The notes under the pieces are model-generated. The model saw only the letters and a list, made by a program, of their open reading frames with translations. It had not been told where the DNA came from and searched no databases. Source: JBEKSX01 sp049516635 (GTDB taxonomy: Bacteria > Bacteroidota > Ignavibacteria > Tepidaquicellales > OLB5). From it: DNA of 10,975 bases. Both the position numbers and the translations under genes were made by a program. This document shows positions 1 through 7,118 of this stretch, piece by piece (within the stretch, counting starts at the first letter, position 1; each line of letters opens with the position of its first letter). The stretch spans positions 1 through 10,975 of the forward strand of contig JBEKSX010000096.1 of NCBI GenBank assembly GCA_049516635.1, read 5' to 3'.

Positions 1-1284
1 TACAACACAGATACCCGTTTCCATCAGTAAAGCCATGCAGTAATCCGTATCGCGCTTTGATTCATAAGTAAGTTTCTCTTCCGGTGTCATTTTGCTCACA
101 TCCGCCGTCTGAGGGAGCTCAAATTTTACGAATGCATACATTGCACCATGCGGTACACCGGCTTTCATACCATCTACATTGTTTAGACCTTCCCCTATGA
201 TACATGCTTTTGCTTTCAGGTCGTTTAAAATTCCGTTACGTTCTTTAGTAAATAATTCATAGCTCTCATCACCCTTCTGAGGAGGTGCTACCATCATATA
301 AGTAGCTAATTGTCCGTCAACATTTGAGCACAGGCTTATTGATTGTTGTTTTATAAGCTGAGCCATTACATCATCCTGAACATTCCTTATCTCCATATAC
401 CCGCCCCTGTGTCCGCATTCACCAAAGTAACCCTTAGATATCGAATGAAAACTGAAAAGAGGTATATCATTAATTTTTTCCTTGTACATCACTTTGGCAA
501 ATGAATGGAAAGCAGCGGTTTCATCGTAAATATTTTCCTGGTAAACCTCATCTGCCATGATGGAAAGATTGTATTTTTTGGCAAAATTGACTATCATAAC
601 GATATTTGAGTATGATAATACAGCTCCGGTTGGATTGCCCGGGTTTATTACCACCAGCGCTACGGGATTAATTACTTGCTTAAGAGCTTTTTCAATACTC
701 TCTATCAGGATAGCTTCATTTAACTGCCATCCATTTTCTTCATCAAGGTAATAATCGATCTGTGTTCCGCCGTACAGAGCTATAGATGCGCTGTAAATAG
801 GGTACTGGGGGATAGGAATCAGGAAGCCGTCGGTCCTCTTTTTCAGAAGAGCAATAAGAACCGATTGTACACCCTTGCTTGCACCATCTGTTAGTAATAT
901 ATGCCCTTTGTCCGCCGGGATACCATCACGGCGGGTAATGAATTCAGCTATTGCCTGTCTTACAAATGGTATTCCTGCACTCTGAGTATACGCTCCTGTC
1001 CCTGATGGAAGGTCATGCAGAATTTTTTTTGCCCTATCTGTTATATCTCTAGGATAAGACTTTAGTATTTCTTTATTATTAAGGAGTTCCGGATATTCAA
1101 GCAATGAAAGCGTTTGCCTTAGATAAGTTAACGGTTTTTGTTTTAGTGCCTGAGGGTTGCCTATATTGCAGTATATAATTTTTTTACCCTGGTTCTCCAG
1201 TTCCTGTGCTTTATCAACTATCGGTCCGCGTACCGCGTATTCTGCTTTAAGAAGATCGGGATTAATATCTTTCAGTGTTATCAT
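1..1284 (-). CDS. Alanine-aminotransferase-like PLP enzyme (fold type I), 3' end cut by window edge
   Basis: My own translation of the minus strand gives an uninterrupted 428 codons from ATG at 1284-1282 to the left edge. The protein starts MITLKDINPDLLKAEYAVRG. It has the class I/II aminotransferase landmarks: NPGNPTG at residues 214-220, ADEVYQENIY after it, and SISKGYFGECGHRGGY with the PLP-binding lysine at about residue 284. The N-terminal AEYAVRGPIVDKAQELE and the GECG.RGGY pattern are typical of the eukaryotic-type alanine aminotransferase (GPT) family, which moves an amino group between alanine and 2-oxoglutarate in the cytosol. Family members are about 480-500 residues, so roughly 60-70 C-terminal residues lie outside the window. 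The substrate is inferred from family resemblance; another small-amino-acid aminotransferase is possible. It is divergent from the methyltransferase gene, with 141 bp between the starts. No Shine-Dalgarno is visible. Confidence 0.88.
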   Translation of the reverse strand, partial: MITLKDINPDLLKAEYAVRGPIVDKAQELENQGKKIIYCNIGNPQALKQKPLTYLRQTLSLLEYPELLNNKEILKSYPRDITDRAKKILHDLPSGTGAYTQSAGIPFVRQAIAEFITRRDGIPADKGHILLTDGASKGVQSVLIALLKKRTDGFLIPIPQYPIYSASIALYGGTQIDYYLDEENGWQLNEAILIESIEKALKQVINPVALVVINPGNPTGAVLSYSNIVMIVNFAKKYNLSIMADEVYQENIYDETAAFHSFAKVMYKEKINDIPLFSFHSISKGYFGECGHRGGYMEIRNVQDDVMAQLIKQQSISLCSNVDGQLATYMMVAPPQKGDESYELFTKERNGILNDLKAKACIIGEGLNNVDGMKAGVPHGAMYAFVKFELPQTADVSKMTPEEKLTYESKRDTDYCMALLMETGICVV

Positions 1285-1425
1285 AATGAATAAAATAGTT
1301 TGTATAAATGCAAAATAAACACTTGAGCTAACAGAAAAAATGGAAAACGTAAGGGTTGGAGGTGGTTATAATGTGGAAAAGCATGATTCATTGAATGTAG
1401 TAACATATCAGGGTATATTTACAGA
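1285..1425. promoter_or_regulatory. Divergent intergenic region between aminotransferase and rsmB
   Basis: This 141-bp stretch must hold the promoters of both divergent genes. The clearest candidate is TATAAT at 1367-1372 on the plus strand, which would place transcription start near 1379 and a leader of about 47 nt before rsmB. No good -35 box is seen 16-18 bp upstream of it, so the call is weak. A 29-codon open frame (1340-1429) lies inside and overlaps the rsmB start as ATGA; it is discussed as a finding and not called as a gene. Confidence 0.35.
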
Positions 1426-3057
1426 ATGAATAACTCAAATAATGAAGATACGACTAAAGAGAACTTAGATTCAGGGCATACAAAAGATATTCCTGCAGAA
1501 AATCCTGAAAATGAAACAGTTCAGGGAATAACTGAAAAGGATAAGAATACCGGGGCAGACTTGAATTCCGCTGTTCAGGAGACCACGGAAACTCTCCCCG
1601 AAACAGCAGTTCCAGCTGAAGGACAGGTAAGTGGTGATGCAGCGGCGGGCACCGAACCTGCTGAATCGGGACAGGTCACAGCAAAGAGGCAGCGTCCCCG
1701 AGGGGATACTATATATGGTGATGCGAGAAGCCTTGCGGTAAAAATATTGACCAGGGTCGAGCGGACGGATTCATACCTTGAAAAGCTGATCGATTATGAA
1801 ATAAGAACAGAAGTTTTGAACGATTACGATAAATCTCTTCTGAATGAGATCTGCCACGGGGTAATAAGGTGGATGAGAAGGCTCGATTGGTTCCTAAACG
1901 GATTTTATCGGGGGCAGTGGGAAAAATGCATGCCCGAAATAAAAAATACTCTCCGTGTAGCATTGTACCAGATCCTCTTTCTGAATAAGATCCCCGATTA
2001 TGCGGCAGTTAATGAAGCAACAGAATTTATTAAACGCATCAGCACACAGAAGCATGCAGATGTTGTGAACGGGCTTCTGCGTACTATTATCAGAACAAAA
2101 GACGAATTGGTATATCCGACAAGGGAGATAGATGAAATAAAATATCTCGGTATTATGCAGTCACATCCGAACTGGATGGTCAAGAGATGGATCCAGAGGT
2201 TCGGATTTGATGAAGCCGAACAACTTGCCGAAGCAAACAATAAGAGACCGATACTCACTATCAGGATAAATGACCTGAAGATATCGAGGGAGGACTTTCT
2301 CAAACGTCTAAGTGAAAAAAATATTATCTACAGGTTCTGCAAGTATCTTGATAATTTTATTACGCTTAGATTGATGTCAAAAATCTATCTTGATGATGAT
2401 TTTCGTGAAGGGTATTATAGCGTTCAGGACGAAAGTGCGGGTCTCGTCTCGGTTCTGCTGGCACCCGAAGGTAATGACCTGATACTGGATATGTGTGCCG
2501 CACCGGGAGGAAAATCAACACATCTGGCTCAGCTTCTTAAGAACCGGGGGAAAATAATCGCAGTTGATAAATATGAAGGCAAGATAAGAACTATGAAGGA
2601 GAACGTTGAAAGGCTCGCTGCCACGAATATTGAGTTCGTCCAGGATGATGCAAGCGATTTCCAGAGCGATCTTGTCACAACGCAAAGATTTGATAAGATC
2701 CTTCTTGATGCACCCTGTTCGGGGCTTGGCGTTCTTTCGAAGAAACCGGATATCAGATGGAAAAGAGAACCCGAAGATATTTTAAGGCTCTCAAAGTTCC
2801 AGAAAAAACTTCTGTGTAACGCTGCAAAATACTTAAAACCCGGTGGTGTGATTGTATACAGCACCTGTACTATCGAACCGGAGGAAAATGGGGATGTTAT
2901 AAAGGACTTTTTAGCTAACAACCCTGATTTTAAAATAGATGATGCTTCCAAATATGTCAGCAAAGAACTGGTGAACGAAGAAGGCTGCATTGAGACATTT
3001 CCACATCGGCAGAATATTGACGGTTCTTTCGCCGCAAGGCTTGTAAAAGAATCGTAA
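1426..3057 (+). CDS. rsmB: 16S rRNA (cytosine-5) methyltransferase, RsmB/NOP2/Sun family, with acidic N-terminal tail
   Basis: This is a SAM-dependent RNA m5C methyltransferase acting on the ribosome in the cytoplasm; E. coli RsmB makes m5C967 in 16S rRNA. Residues about 1-92 are a low-complexity acidic tail rich in E, T, A and G, ending in a basic KRQRPRG patch. Residues about 95-240 match the NusB-like RNA-binding domain (ARSLAVKILTRVERTDSYLE onward). The Rossmann methyltransferase part has the SAM loop DMCAAPGGKS at 355-364, DAPCSG at 428-433 (Cys431, motif IV) and YSTCTI at 478-483 (Cys481, the expected nucleophile in motif VI). The protein is 543 residues against about 430 for E. coli RsmB, and the tail explains most of the excess. 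The ATG at 1426 has no Shine-Dalgarno. A shorter product starting nearer the NusB domain cannot be excluded, but the frame is open through the tail. RsmB rather than RsmF is inferred from the NusB domain. Confidence 0.92.
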   Translation: MNNSNNEDTTKENLDSGHTKDIPAENPENETVQGITEKDKNTGADLNSAVQETTETLPETAVPAEGQVSGDAAAGTEPAESGQVTAKRQRPRGDTIYGDARSLAVKILTRVERTDSYLEKLIDYEIRTEVLNDYDKSLLNEICHGVIRWMRRLDWFLNGFYRGQWEKCMPEIKNTLRVALYQILFLNKIPDYAAVNEATEFIKRISTQKHADVVNGLLRTIIRTKDELVYPTREIDEIKYLGIMQSHPNWMVKRWIQRFGFDEAEQLAEANNKRPILTIRINDLKISREDFLKRLSEKNIIYRFCKYLDNFITLRLMSKIYLDDDFREGYYSVQDESAGLVSVLLAPEGNDLILDMCAAPGGKSTHLAQLLKNRGKIIAVDKYEGKIRTMKENVERLAATNIEFVQDDASDFQSDLVTTQRFDKILLDAPCSGLGVLSKKPDIRWKREPEDILRLSKFQKKLLCNAAKYLKPGGVIVYSTCTIEPEENGDVIKDFLANNPDFKIDDASKYVSKELVNEEGCIETFPHRQNIDGSFAARLVKES

Positions 3058-3099
3058 CATGTAAATCAAATTAAGAACCTTTATTATCATTATATAATT

Positions 3100-3504
3100 A
3101 TGTTTAAGTTATCAAAAAAAGTTGAATACGGTCTGATTGCAGTGAAACATATTGCAGAAGAAGGGAAAATAAACCCTTGTTCGGCAAAAGAAATTTCCGA
3201 AGAATACAAAATTCCTTACGAATTACTTTCTAAAATTCTACAAAAGCTTACAAGAGAAAAAATACTTTACTCAATCCAGGGTATTAAAGGCGGATATAAG
3301 TTATCGAAAAAACCCGAGAAGATCAGTCTTTCTTCGGTTATGACAGCCATCGAGGGAAATAGCTATATTCTCGATTGCGGACTGCACGATGATCCCGGAT
3401 CCTGCAAGATATATTCTACATGCAGTATTAATAACCCCCTGCAAAAGATACAAAAAGGCATTTCCAGGTTTTTCAATACTACAAAAGTCTCAGAAATTGT
3501 ATAG
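3100..3504 (+). CDS. Rrf2-family transcriptional regulator, IscR-like, with three cluster-type cysteines
   Basis: The 134-residue protein opens MFKLSKKVEYGLIAVKHIAE, the standard Rrf2 start. The winged helix-turn-helix covers about residues 10-66, including the strongly conserved IPYELLSKILQKLTREKI and the wing QGIKGGYKL. A cysteine loop follows at 93-108 with Cys93, Cys102 and Cys108. In IscR three cysteines bind a [2Fe-2S] cluster and control repression of Fe-S assembly genes; the same role is inferred here because iscS starts 31 bp downstream and iscA follows. The spacing is C-X8-C-X5-C, whereas E. coli IscR has C-X5-C-X5-C, so cluster type and response could differ. It is shorter than E. 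coli IscR (162 residues). It probably autoregulates this operon, but no convincing operator was found. The gene lies 42 bp after rsmB. Confidence 0.9.
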   Translation: MFKLSKKVEYGLIAVKHIAEEGKINPCSAKEISEEYKIPYELLSKILQKLTREKILYSIQGIKGGYKLSKKPEKISLSSVMTAIEGNSYILDCGLHDDPGSCKIYSTCSINNPLQKIQKGISRFFNTTKVSEIV

Positions 3505-3535
3505 TTGAGGTTTTTGTTTCACTTAATGAAATACT

Positions 3536-4717
3536 GTGGTAAGATCACCCATATATCTCGATAATCATTCCACAACCCCTCTGGATCCGAGAGTACTCGA
3601 AAGTATGCTGCCCTATTTTACGAGTATCTTCGGCAACGCTGCCAGCAAATCTCATGAATTTGGATGGAAAGCAGAGCAAGCAGTTGAAAATGCTCGAGCA
3701 AAAATTGCCGGTTTTATAGGAGCAGATCCCCCTGAAATAATCTTTACGAGCGGAGCAACAGAATCGGACAACCTTGCAATAAAAGGTGCTTCAGAATATT
3801 ACAGAACTAAAGGGAATAAAATTATTACGGTACCGACCGAGCACAAGGCGGTTCTGGATACCTGCGAAGCTCTGCAGAGAAAAGGTTTCGAAATAAAATT
3901 TTTGAATGTAGACAGGTACGGTCTGATAGATACAGAAGAATTAAAAAAAAGCATAGATGACAGTACTATACTTGTCAGCGTAATGACCGCTAACAATGAG
4001 ATAGGAACCATCCAGCCGATAAAAGAGATCGGAAGGATATGTAAAGAACGGGGTATCCTTTTTCATACTGATGCTGTTCAGGCTGCAGGTAAAATTCCTT
4101 TGAATGTAAATGACATGAACGTCGATCTGATGAGCTTGAGTGCCCACAAGATGTACGGTCCCAAAGGTATAGGGGTTCTATATATTCGGAGCAAGAAACC
4201 TGCTGTAAGAGTGGTTCCTCAGATAGACGGAGGGGGACACGAGAGAGGATTCCGTTCCGGCACATTGAACGTTCCTTCTATTGTAGGTTTTGGTAAAGCA
4301 TTTGAAATTGCGGCTAATGAAATGGAATCAGAATCTGAAAAACTCCGTATAATGAGGGATAGGCTCTACAATGGGATCAGCACTCAGCTTGATCATGTGT
4401 ATTTAAACGGACACCCGGAATTGAGGTTACCAAACAATCTGAATATAGCAATAGAATATGTTGATGCTGATTCTTTAATGATGACTATGAAAGAAATAGC
4501 CATATCATCCGGTAGTGCATGTACATCAGCATCTGTCGAGCCTTCGTTCGTACTAAAAGCCATCGGTCTTAGCGATGACCTGCTAAGATGTTCGGTAAGA
4601 TTCGGATTGGGGAGATTTAATACTGATGAGGAAATTGATTATACGATAAAGAAAGTGGTTGAAAAGGCGAAAAAGATAAGAGAATTATCACCTGCATACA
4701 GGGTCCGAATGCAATAA
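3536..4717 (+). CDS. iscS: Cysteine desulfurase, IscS type (group I)
   Basis: This PLP enzyme takes sulfur from L-cysteine as an enzyme persulfide, giving alanine, and supplies it for Fe-S cluster and thio-cofactor synthesis in the cytosol. Visible landmarks are the N-terminal YLDNHSTTPLDPRV, His103 in TEHKAVLD, NNEIGTIQP at 153-161, HTDAVQ with Asp179, SAHKMYGPKG with PLP lysine 205, and the active-site loop SSGSACTSASVEPS with Cys329. That loop is the group I (IscS/NifS) form, not the SufS form. Length is 393 residues against 404 for E. coli IscS. The start is GTG at 3536: an in-frame TGA lies at 3527-3529 and the conserved N-terminus begins six codons into the protein, so no other start fits. 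The gene follows the Rrf2 regulator by 31 bp and is 123 bp before iscA; no iscU lies in that gap. Confidence 0.95.
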   Translation: MVRSPIYLDNHSTTPLDPRVLESMLPYFTSIFGNAASKSHEFGWKAEQAVENARAKIAGFIGADPPEIIFTSGATESDNLAIKGASEYYRTKGNKIITVPTEHKAVLDTCEALQRKGFEIKFLNVDRYGLIDTEELKKSIDDSTILVSVMTANNEIGTIQPIKEIGRICKERGILFHTDAVQAAGKIPLNVNDMNVDLMSLSAHKMYGPKGIGVLYIRSKKPAVRVVPQIDGGGHERGFRSGTLNVPSIVGFGKAFEIAANEMESESEKLRIMRDRLYNGISTQLDHVYLNGHPELRLPNNLNIAIEYVDADSLMMTMKEIAISSGSACTSASVEPSFVLKAIGLSDDLLRCSVRFGLGRFNTDEEIDYTIKKVVEKAKKIRELSPAYRVRMQ

Positions 4718-4840
4718 ATAAATAATGAATATACCTAAATCAGGGAATTTGAATGAGATAAATTTATGTTTATTTTTATGATGGAGGTTCTTAGGAATCG
4801 TAAGATTATGTAATTTGTAGAATTAACAAAGTATCAAAAA

Positions 4841-5209
4841 ATGGAAGAAATCAAAACAATAACAGATAACGAAACAAAAAATGATATCTCATTAACTCCA
4901 AAAGCTGTTTCCGAAGTTAAGAAAATTATGGAAGAAAACAGCATTCCTGATAATTACGGACTTCGTATTGGAGTAAAAGGGGGCGGATGTTCCGGCTTGT
5001 CTTACACACTCGGCTTTGATGGTGAACAGCGTGACGGGGATAACATAATGGATATGGAAGGTGTCAGGATTTTCGTAGACTGGAAAAGCATACTCTACCT
5101 TAAAGGAACCACTATTGACTATTCCGATGGTCTGTCCGGAAAAGGATTTGTATTCAATAATCCTTCTGCTAAGAGAACATGCGGCTGCGGAAGTTCATTC
5201 GGGGTGTAA
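4841..5209 (+). CDS. iscA: A-type iron-sulfur carrier protein (IscA/ErpA/HesB family)
   Basis: The 122-residue protein has the full A-type carrier signature: GLRIGVKGGGCSGLSY with Cys50, and the C-terminal TCGCGSSFGV with Cys114 and Cys116. These three cysteines bind Fe or a [2Fe-2S]/[4Fe-4S] cluster at the dimer interface and pass it to target proteins. A short polar N-terminal extension of about 16 residues precedes the domain. Location beside iscS and an IscR-like gene supports a place in Fe-S assembly. The symbol is by context: the GLRIGV part resembles IscA while the SSF ending resembles ErpA, so subtype is not settled. The 123-bp gap upstream is AT-rich, has a 10-bp palindrome ATAAATTTAT at 4758-4767 and may contain its own promoter. 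There is no Shine-Dalgarno before the ATG. Confidence 0.92.
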   Translation: MEEIKTITDNETKNDISLTPKAVSEVKKIMEENSIPDNYGLRIGVKGGGCSGLSYTLGFDGEQRDGDNIMDMEGVRIFVDWKSILYLKGTTIDYSDGLSGKGFVFNNPSAKRTCGCGSSFGV

Positions 5210-5233
5210 CAATTTATTTAACATTATATATTA

Positions 5234-6010
5234 TTGGCAAAGGGAAAAACGTACCGTATCGGCAGACGTGGCTTTTTAAAGGTTTCTGCTCTGGGAACTT
5301 TTTCGTTAGCATTCTTTTCGAATTTTAACTTAATTAATAACATAAATAAAATAATAGGGCACAGCCCTGGGAGAAATATTATTATGGCTTATGAATGGAA
5401 ATTCAATCCAAGACCTTATTCCGACGAGGAGGCTAAATCCTTGTTGAAGAATGTGGTCGATGCAGAAACAACCGATTGGCATTACAATACCCATCACAAG
5501 GGTTATGTGACTGCCATGAATAACATTGAAAACGCTCTTGAAGCTGCTGACAGATCCAAAGCGAACGGTAACTATTCTGAGATTGGCGAATTAAAAAGAA
5601 GATTCACCTGGAATCATTCCGGAGCTTTGCTCCACGATTTGTACTGGTATGTAATAGGAGGTGACGGGGACGAAAAGAAAGGTCCCGAAGTCTTAAAAGC
5701 GATTGAAGCTAACTTCGGCTCTTTCGAAAAATGGAAAGCTGATTTCAAAGCATGTGCAGTATCTGCCAAGTTAAGCGGATGGGGATTACTGGTTGCCGAT
5801 AAATTATATTCCGGCAGACTGCTCAATGTCCTTGTTGATGAACATCAGTACGGTGCGATCTGGGGTGGTGTTCCGTTAATTGCATGTGATGTCTTCGAAC
5901 ATGCATACTATCATAAGGATGGTCCGGGCAGGGTGAAATATATTGATAATTTTTTAAGTAACCTGCACTGGGGTAGAATAAACGAGAGATATCTTAAGTT
6001 CGTAAAATAA
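5234..6010 (+). CDS. Fe/Mn superoxide dismutase with an N-terminal twin-arginine (Tat) signal
   Basis: This enzyme converts superoxide to hydrogen peroxide and oxygen. The domain runs from about residue 51 (MAYEWKFNPRPY) to the end. Metal ligands by alignment to E. coli SODs are His83 (WHYNTHH), His134 (HDLYW), Asp219 and His223 (DVFEH, where most relatives have DxWEH). Gly130 and Gln205 sit where Mn-type enzymes carry Gly and Gln, so Mn is a tentative guess. Residues 1-50 are an extension with GRRGFLKVSALG (10-21), a Tat consensus, then a hydrophobic stretch to about 33. Tat export to the periplasm is inferred. The start is TTG at 5234: a TAA lies in frame at 5219 and no ATG or GTG precedes the twin arginines. 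An internal ATG at 5384 would give a normal 208-residue cytosolic enzyme. The gene is 24 bp after iscA. Confidence 0.93.
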   Translation: MAKGKTYRIGRRGFLKVSALGTFSLAFFSNFNLINNINKIIGHSPGRNIIMAYEWKFNPRPYSDEEAKSLLKNVVDAETTDWHYNTHHKGYVTAMNNIENALEAADRSKANGNYSEIGELKRRFTWNHSGALLHDLYWYVIGGDGDEKKGPEVLKAIEANFGSFEKWKADFKACAVSAKLSGWGLLVADKLYSGRLLNVLVDEHQYGAIWGGVPLIACDVFEHAYYHKDGPGRVKYIDNFLSNLHWGRINERYLKFVK

Positions 6011-6025
6011 TCGGCAAGACATCGA

Positions 6026-6589
6026 TTGATAAAAACTTTTGTTCTTTCTTTTCTTATTATTCCCGCTGCTCTGATCATATCGGGCTGTAATAAGGAAGCT
6101 GACGAACAAATCCATAAGACTGCGGCAGGTGAATTCCTGTGGAAGGAAAATCTCTCAGTTTCCGATATTGCCGACTTTCCCGTCAAGGCTTTTCTTAACG
6201 GGAAAGCGGTTCAGATCAGCTTTGTTGTATTTGAGGTGTGGAGAGGTTCTAATGATAATGTTCTTAATTTCTCTTTAGTAAAACCACAGCAGCCATGCGG
6301 TTTTATTGATAATTACCAGGGTTTTCAGATTATCAACAAGGGGGCTCCCATCAATCGTGGAGAATGGTTAAAAGCTAAATTTGATGATAATCCAGGAAGT
6401 TACCTGTCTTTATACAAATTTATTGATTCGGACAATAACCCCCGTAAATCCGATTGTGACTGGAATTGTTCACTTGAAATTGATAATATTACACCTAAAA
6501 TTGTGAGCGGAAAGATAGCACTTTGCTTCAATGATAAAGATAAAAGCTGGATCGCCGGCAATTTTGAAGCAGTTGTTTGCAATAATTAA
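6026..6589 (+). CDS. Predicted lipoprotein, cysteine-rich, function unknown
   Basis: I do not recognise this 187-residue protein. It opens MIKTFVLSFLIIPAALIISG followed by Cys21, a clear signal peptidase II lipobox (ISGC), so the mature protein should be lipid-anchored in the envelope. The start is TTG at 6026, 15 bp after the SOD stop; the following codons form an ideal lipoprotein signal, which supports it. The mature part is rich in hydrophobic/polar alternation and ends in VSGKIALCFNDKDKSWIAGNFEAVVC, reminiscent of small beta-sandwich lipoproteins. Besides the lipidated Cys21 it has cysteines at 91, 144, 148, 167 and 185, unusual for a short lipoprotein and suggesting disulfides or metal binding. 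It probably shares a transcript with the SOD gene upstream and the next lipoprotein 29 bp downstream. Confidence 0.75.
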   Translation: MIKTFVLSFLIIPAALIISGCNKEADEQIHKTAAGEFLWKENLSVSDIADFPVKAFLNGKAVQISFVVFEVWRGSNDNVLNFSLVKPQQPCGFIDNYQGFQIINKGAPINRGEWLKAKFDDNPGSYLSLYKFIDSDNNPRKSDCDWNCSLEIDNITPKIVSGKIALCFNDKDKSWIAGNFEAVVCNN

Positions 6590-6618
6590 CAATTATACCA
6601 TAAATCAAACTAAACATT

Positions 6619-7092
6619 ATGAACAAGAATAAATTATTACTGATATTTATTTTGCTCTTAACCACAGGTATTTATTTTTCAGGTTGCGGAAAGAAAGACG
6701 CAACTTCAAGCGGAGATAAGAAAGAGGACGTAAAACCTGAAGAACAGAAGCAGACCACGGAAGGAACCAAGACCAATGAACTTGGAATAACCGAAGGGCT
6801 GCCGAAAGATTATCCTTCAGATGTTCCTGAACCGAAAAATTCCAAATGCATGGGTTCGTTGAACACCTCTGAGGGAACCGTTGTAACATTCGAATCGACT
6901 GACAAACCGAAAGATATCCTGGCAGATTTTACTTCAGCTCTTGATAAGAACGGTTATAAAAAAGGTGAAGGGGAAATGATGAGCGATGAAGGTGGATTAT
7001 CTATGTGGACAAAGGATAAGAAAGAAGTAAGCCTGATGCTTGCATGGGATAAGGATAAAAATAAAAGTTCTGTAGTTGTGACTTACAAATAA
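6619..7092 (+). CDS. Predicted lipoprotein with a charged linker and small C-terminal domain, function unknown
   Basis: The 157-residue protein opens MNKNKLLLIFILLLTTGIYF, then SGC with lipobox Cys23, so it is a lipoprotein. Residues about 25-55 are a Lys/Glu/Thr-rich disordered linker. From about residue 57 it has LGITEGLPKDYPSDVPEP, a motif I have seen at the front of small envelope domains of the form LPxDFPxDVPxY, followed by FESTDKPKDILADFTSALDKNGY, a pattern in which a short helix pairs with a beta sheet. The function of that domain is not known to me. Only one cysteine (77) is present besides the lipidated one. The gene lies 29 bp after the preceding lipoprotein and 23 bp before the large secreted protein, suggesting one envelope-directed transcript. 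Confidence 0.78.
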   Translation: MNKNKLLLIFILLLTTGIYFSGCGKKDATSSGDKKEDVKPEEQKQTTEGTKTNELGITEGLPKDYPSDVPEPKNSKCMGSLNTSEGTVVTFESTDKPKDILADFTSALDKNGYKKGEGEMMSDEGGLSMWTKDKKEVSLMLAWDKDKNKSSVVVTYK

Positions 7093-7099
7093 CATCTTT

Positions 7100-7118
7100 C
7101 ATTAATTATGAATTAATG
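7100..7118 (+). promoter_or_regulatory. Perfect AT-rich inverted repeat covering the start codon of the secreted cytochrome-like gene
   Basis: CATTAATT (7100-7107) and AATTAATG (7111-7118) are perfect reverse complements separated by ATG. The last three bases of the right arm are the start codon of the 835-residue gene. It could be a regulator operator or a weak mRNA hairpin that hides the start codon. Being only A/T-rich, it could also be chance. Confidence 0.35.

Noticed and set aside
3093..3098. TATAAT just before the Rrf2 start codon
   Set aside because: It lies one base before the ATG, so transcription would begin inside the gene; the start is well supported by the conserved MFKLSKKVEYGL.
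4724..4780. An 18-codon open frame between iscS and iscA
   Set aside because: Too short, no likeness to any known small protein and none of the cysteines expected for a remnant of iscU.
4783..4787. GGAGG, a perfect Shine-Dalgarno-like site in the iscS-iscA gap
   Set aside because: The only close downstream ATG is followed at once by a stop, and iscA starts 53 bp further on.
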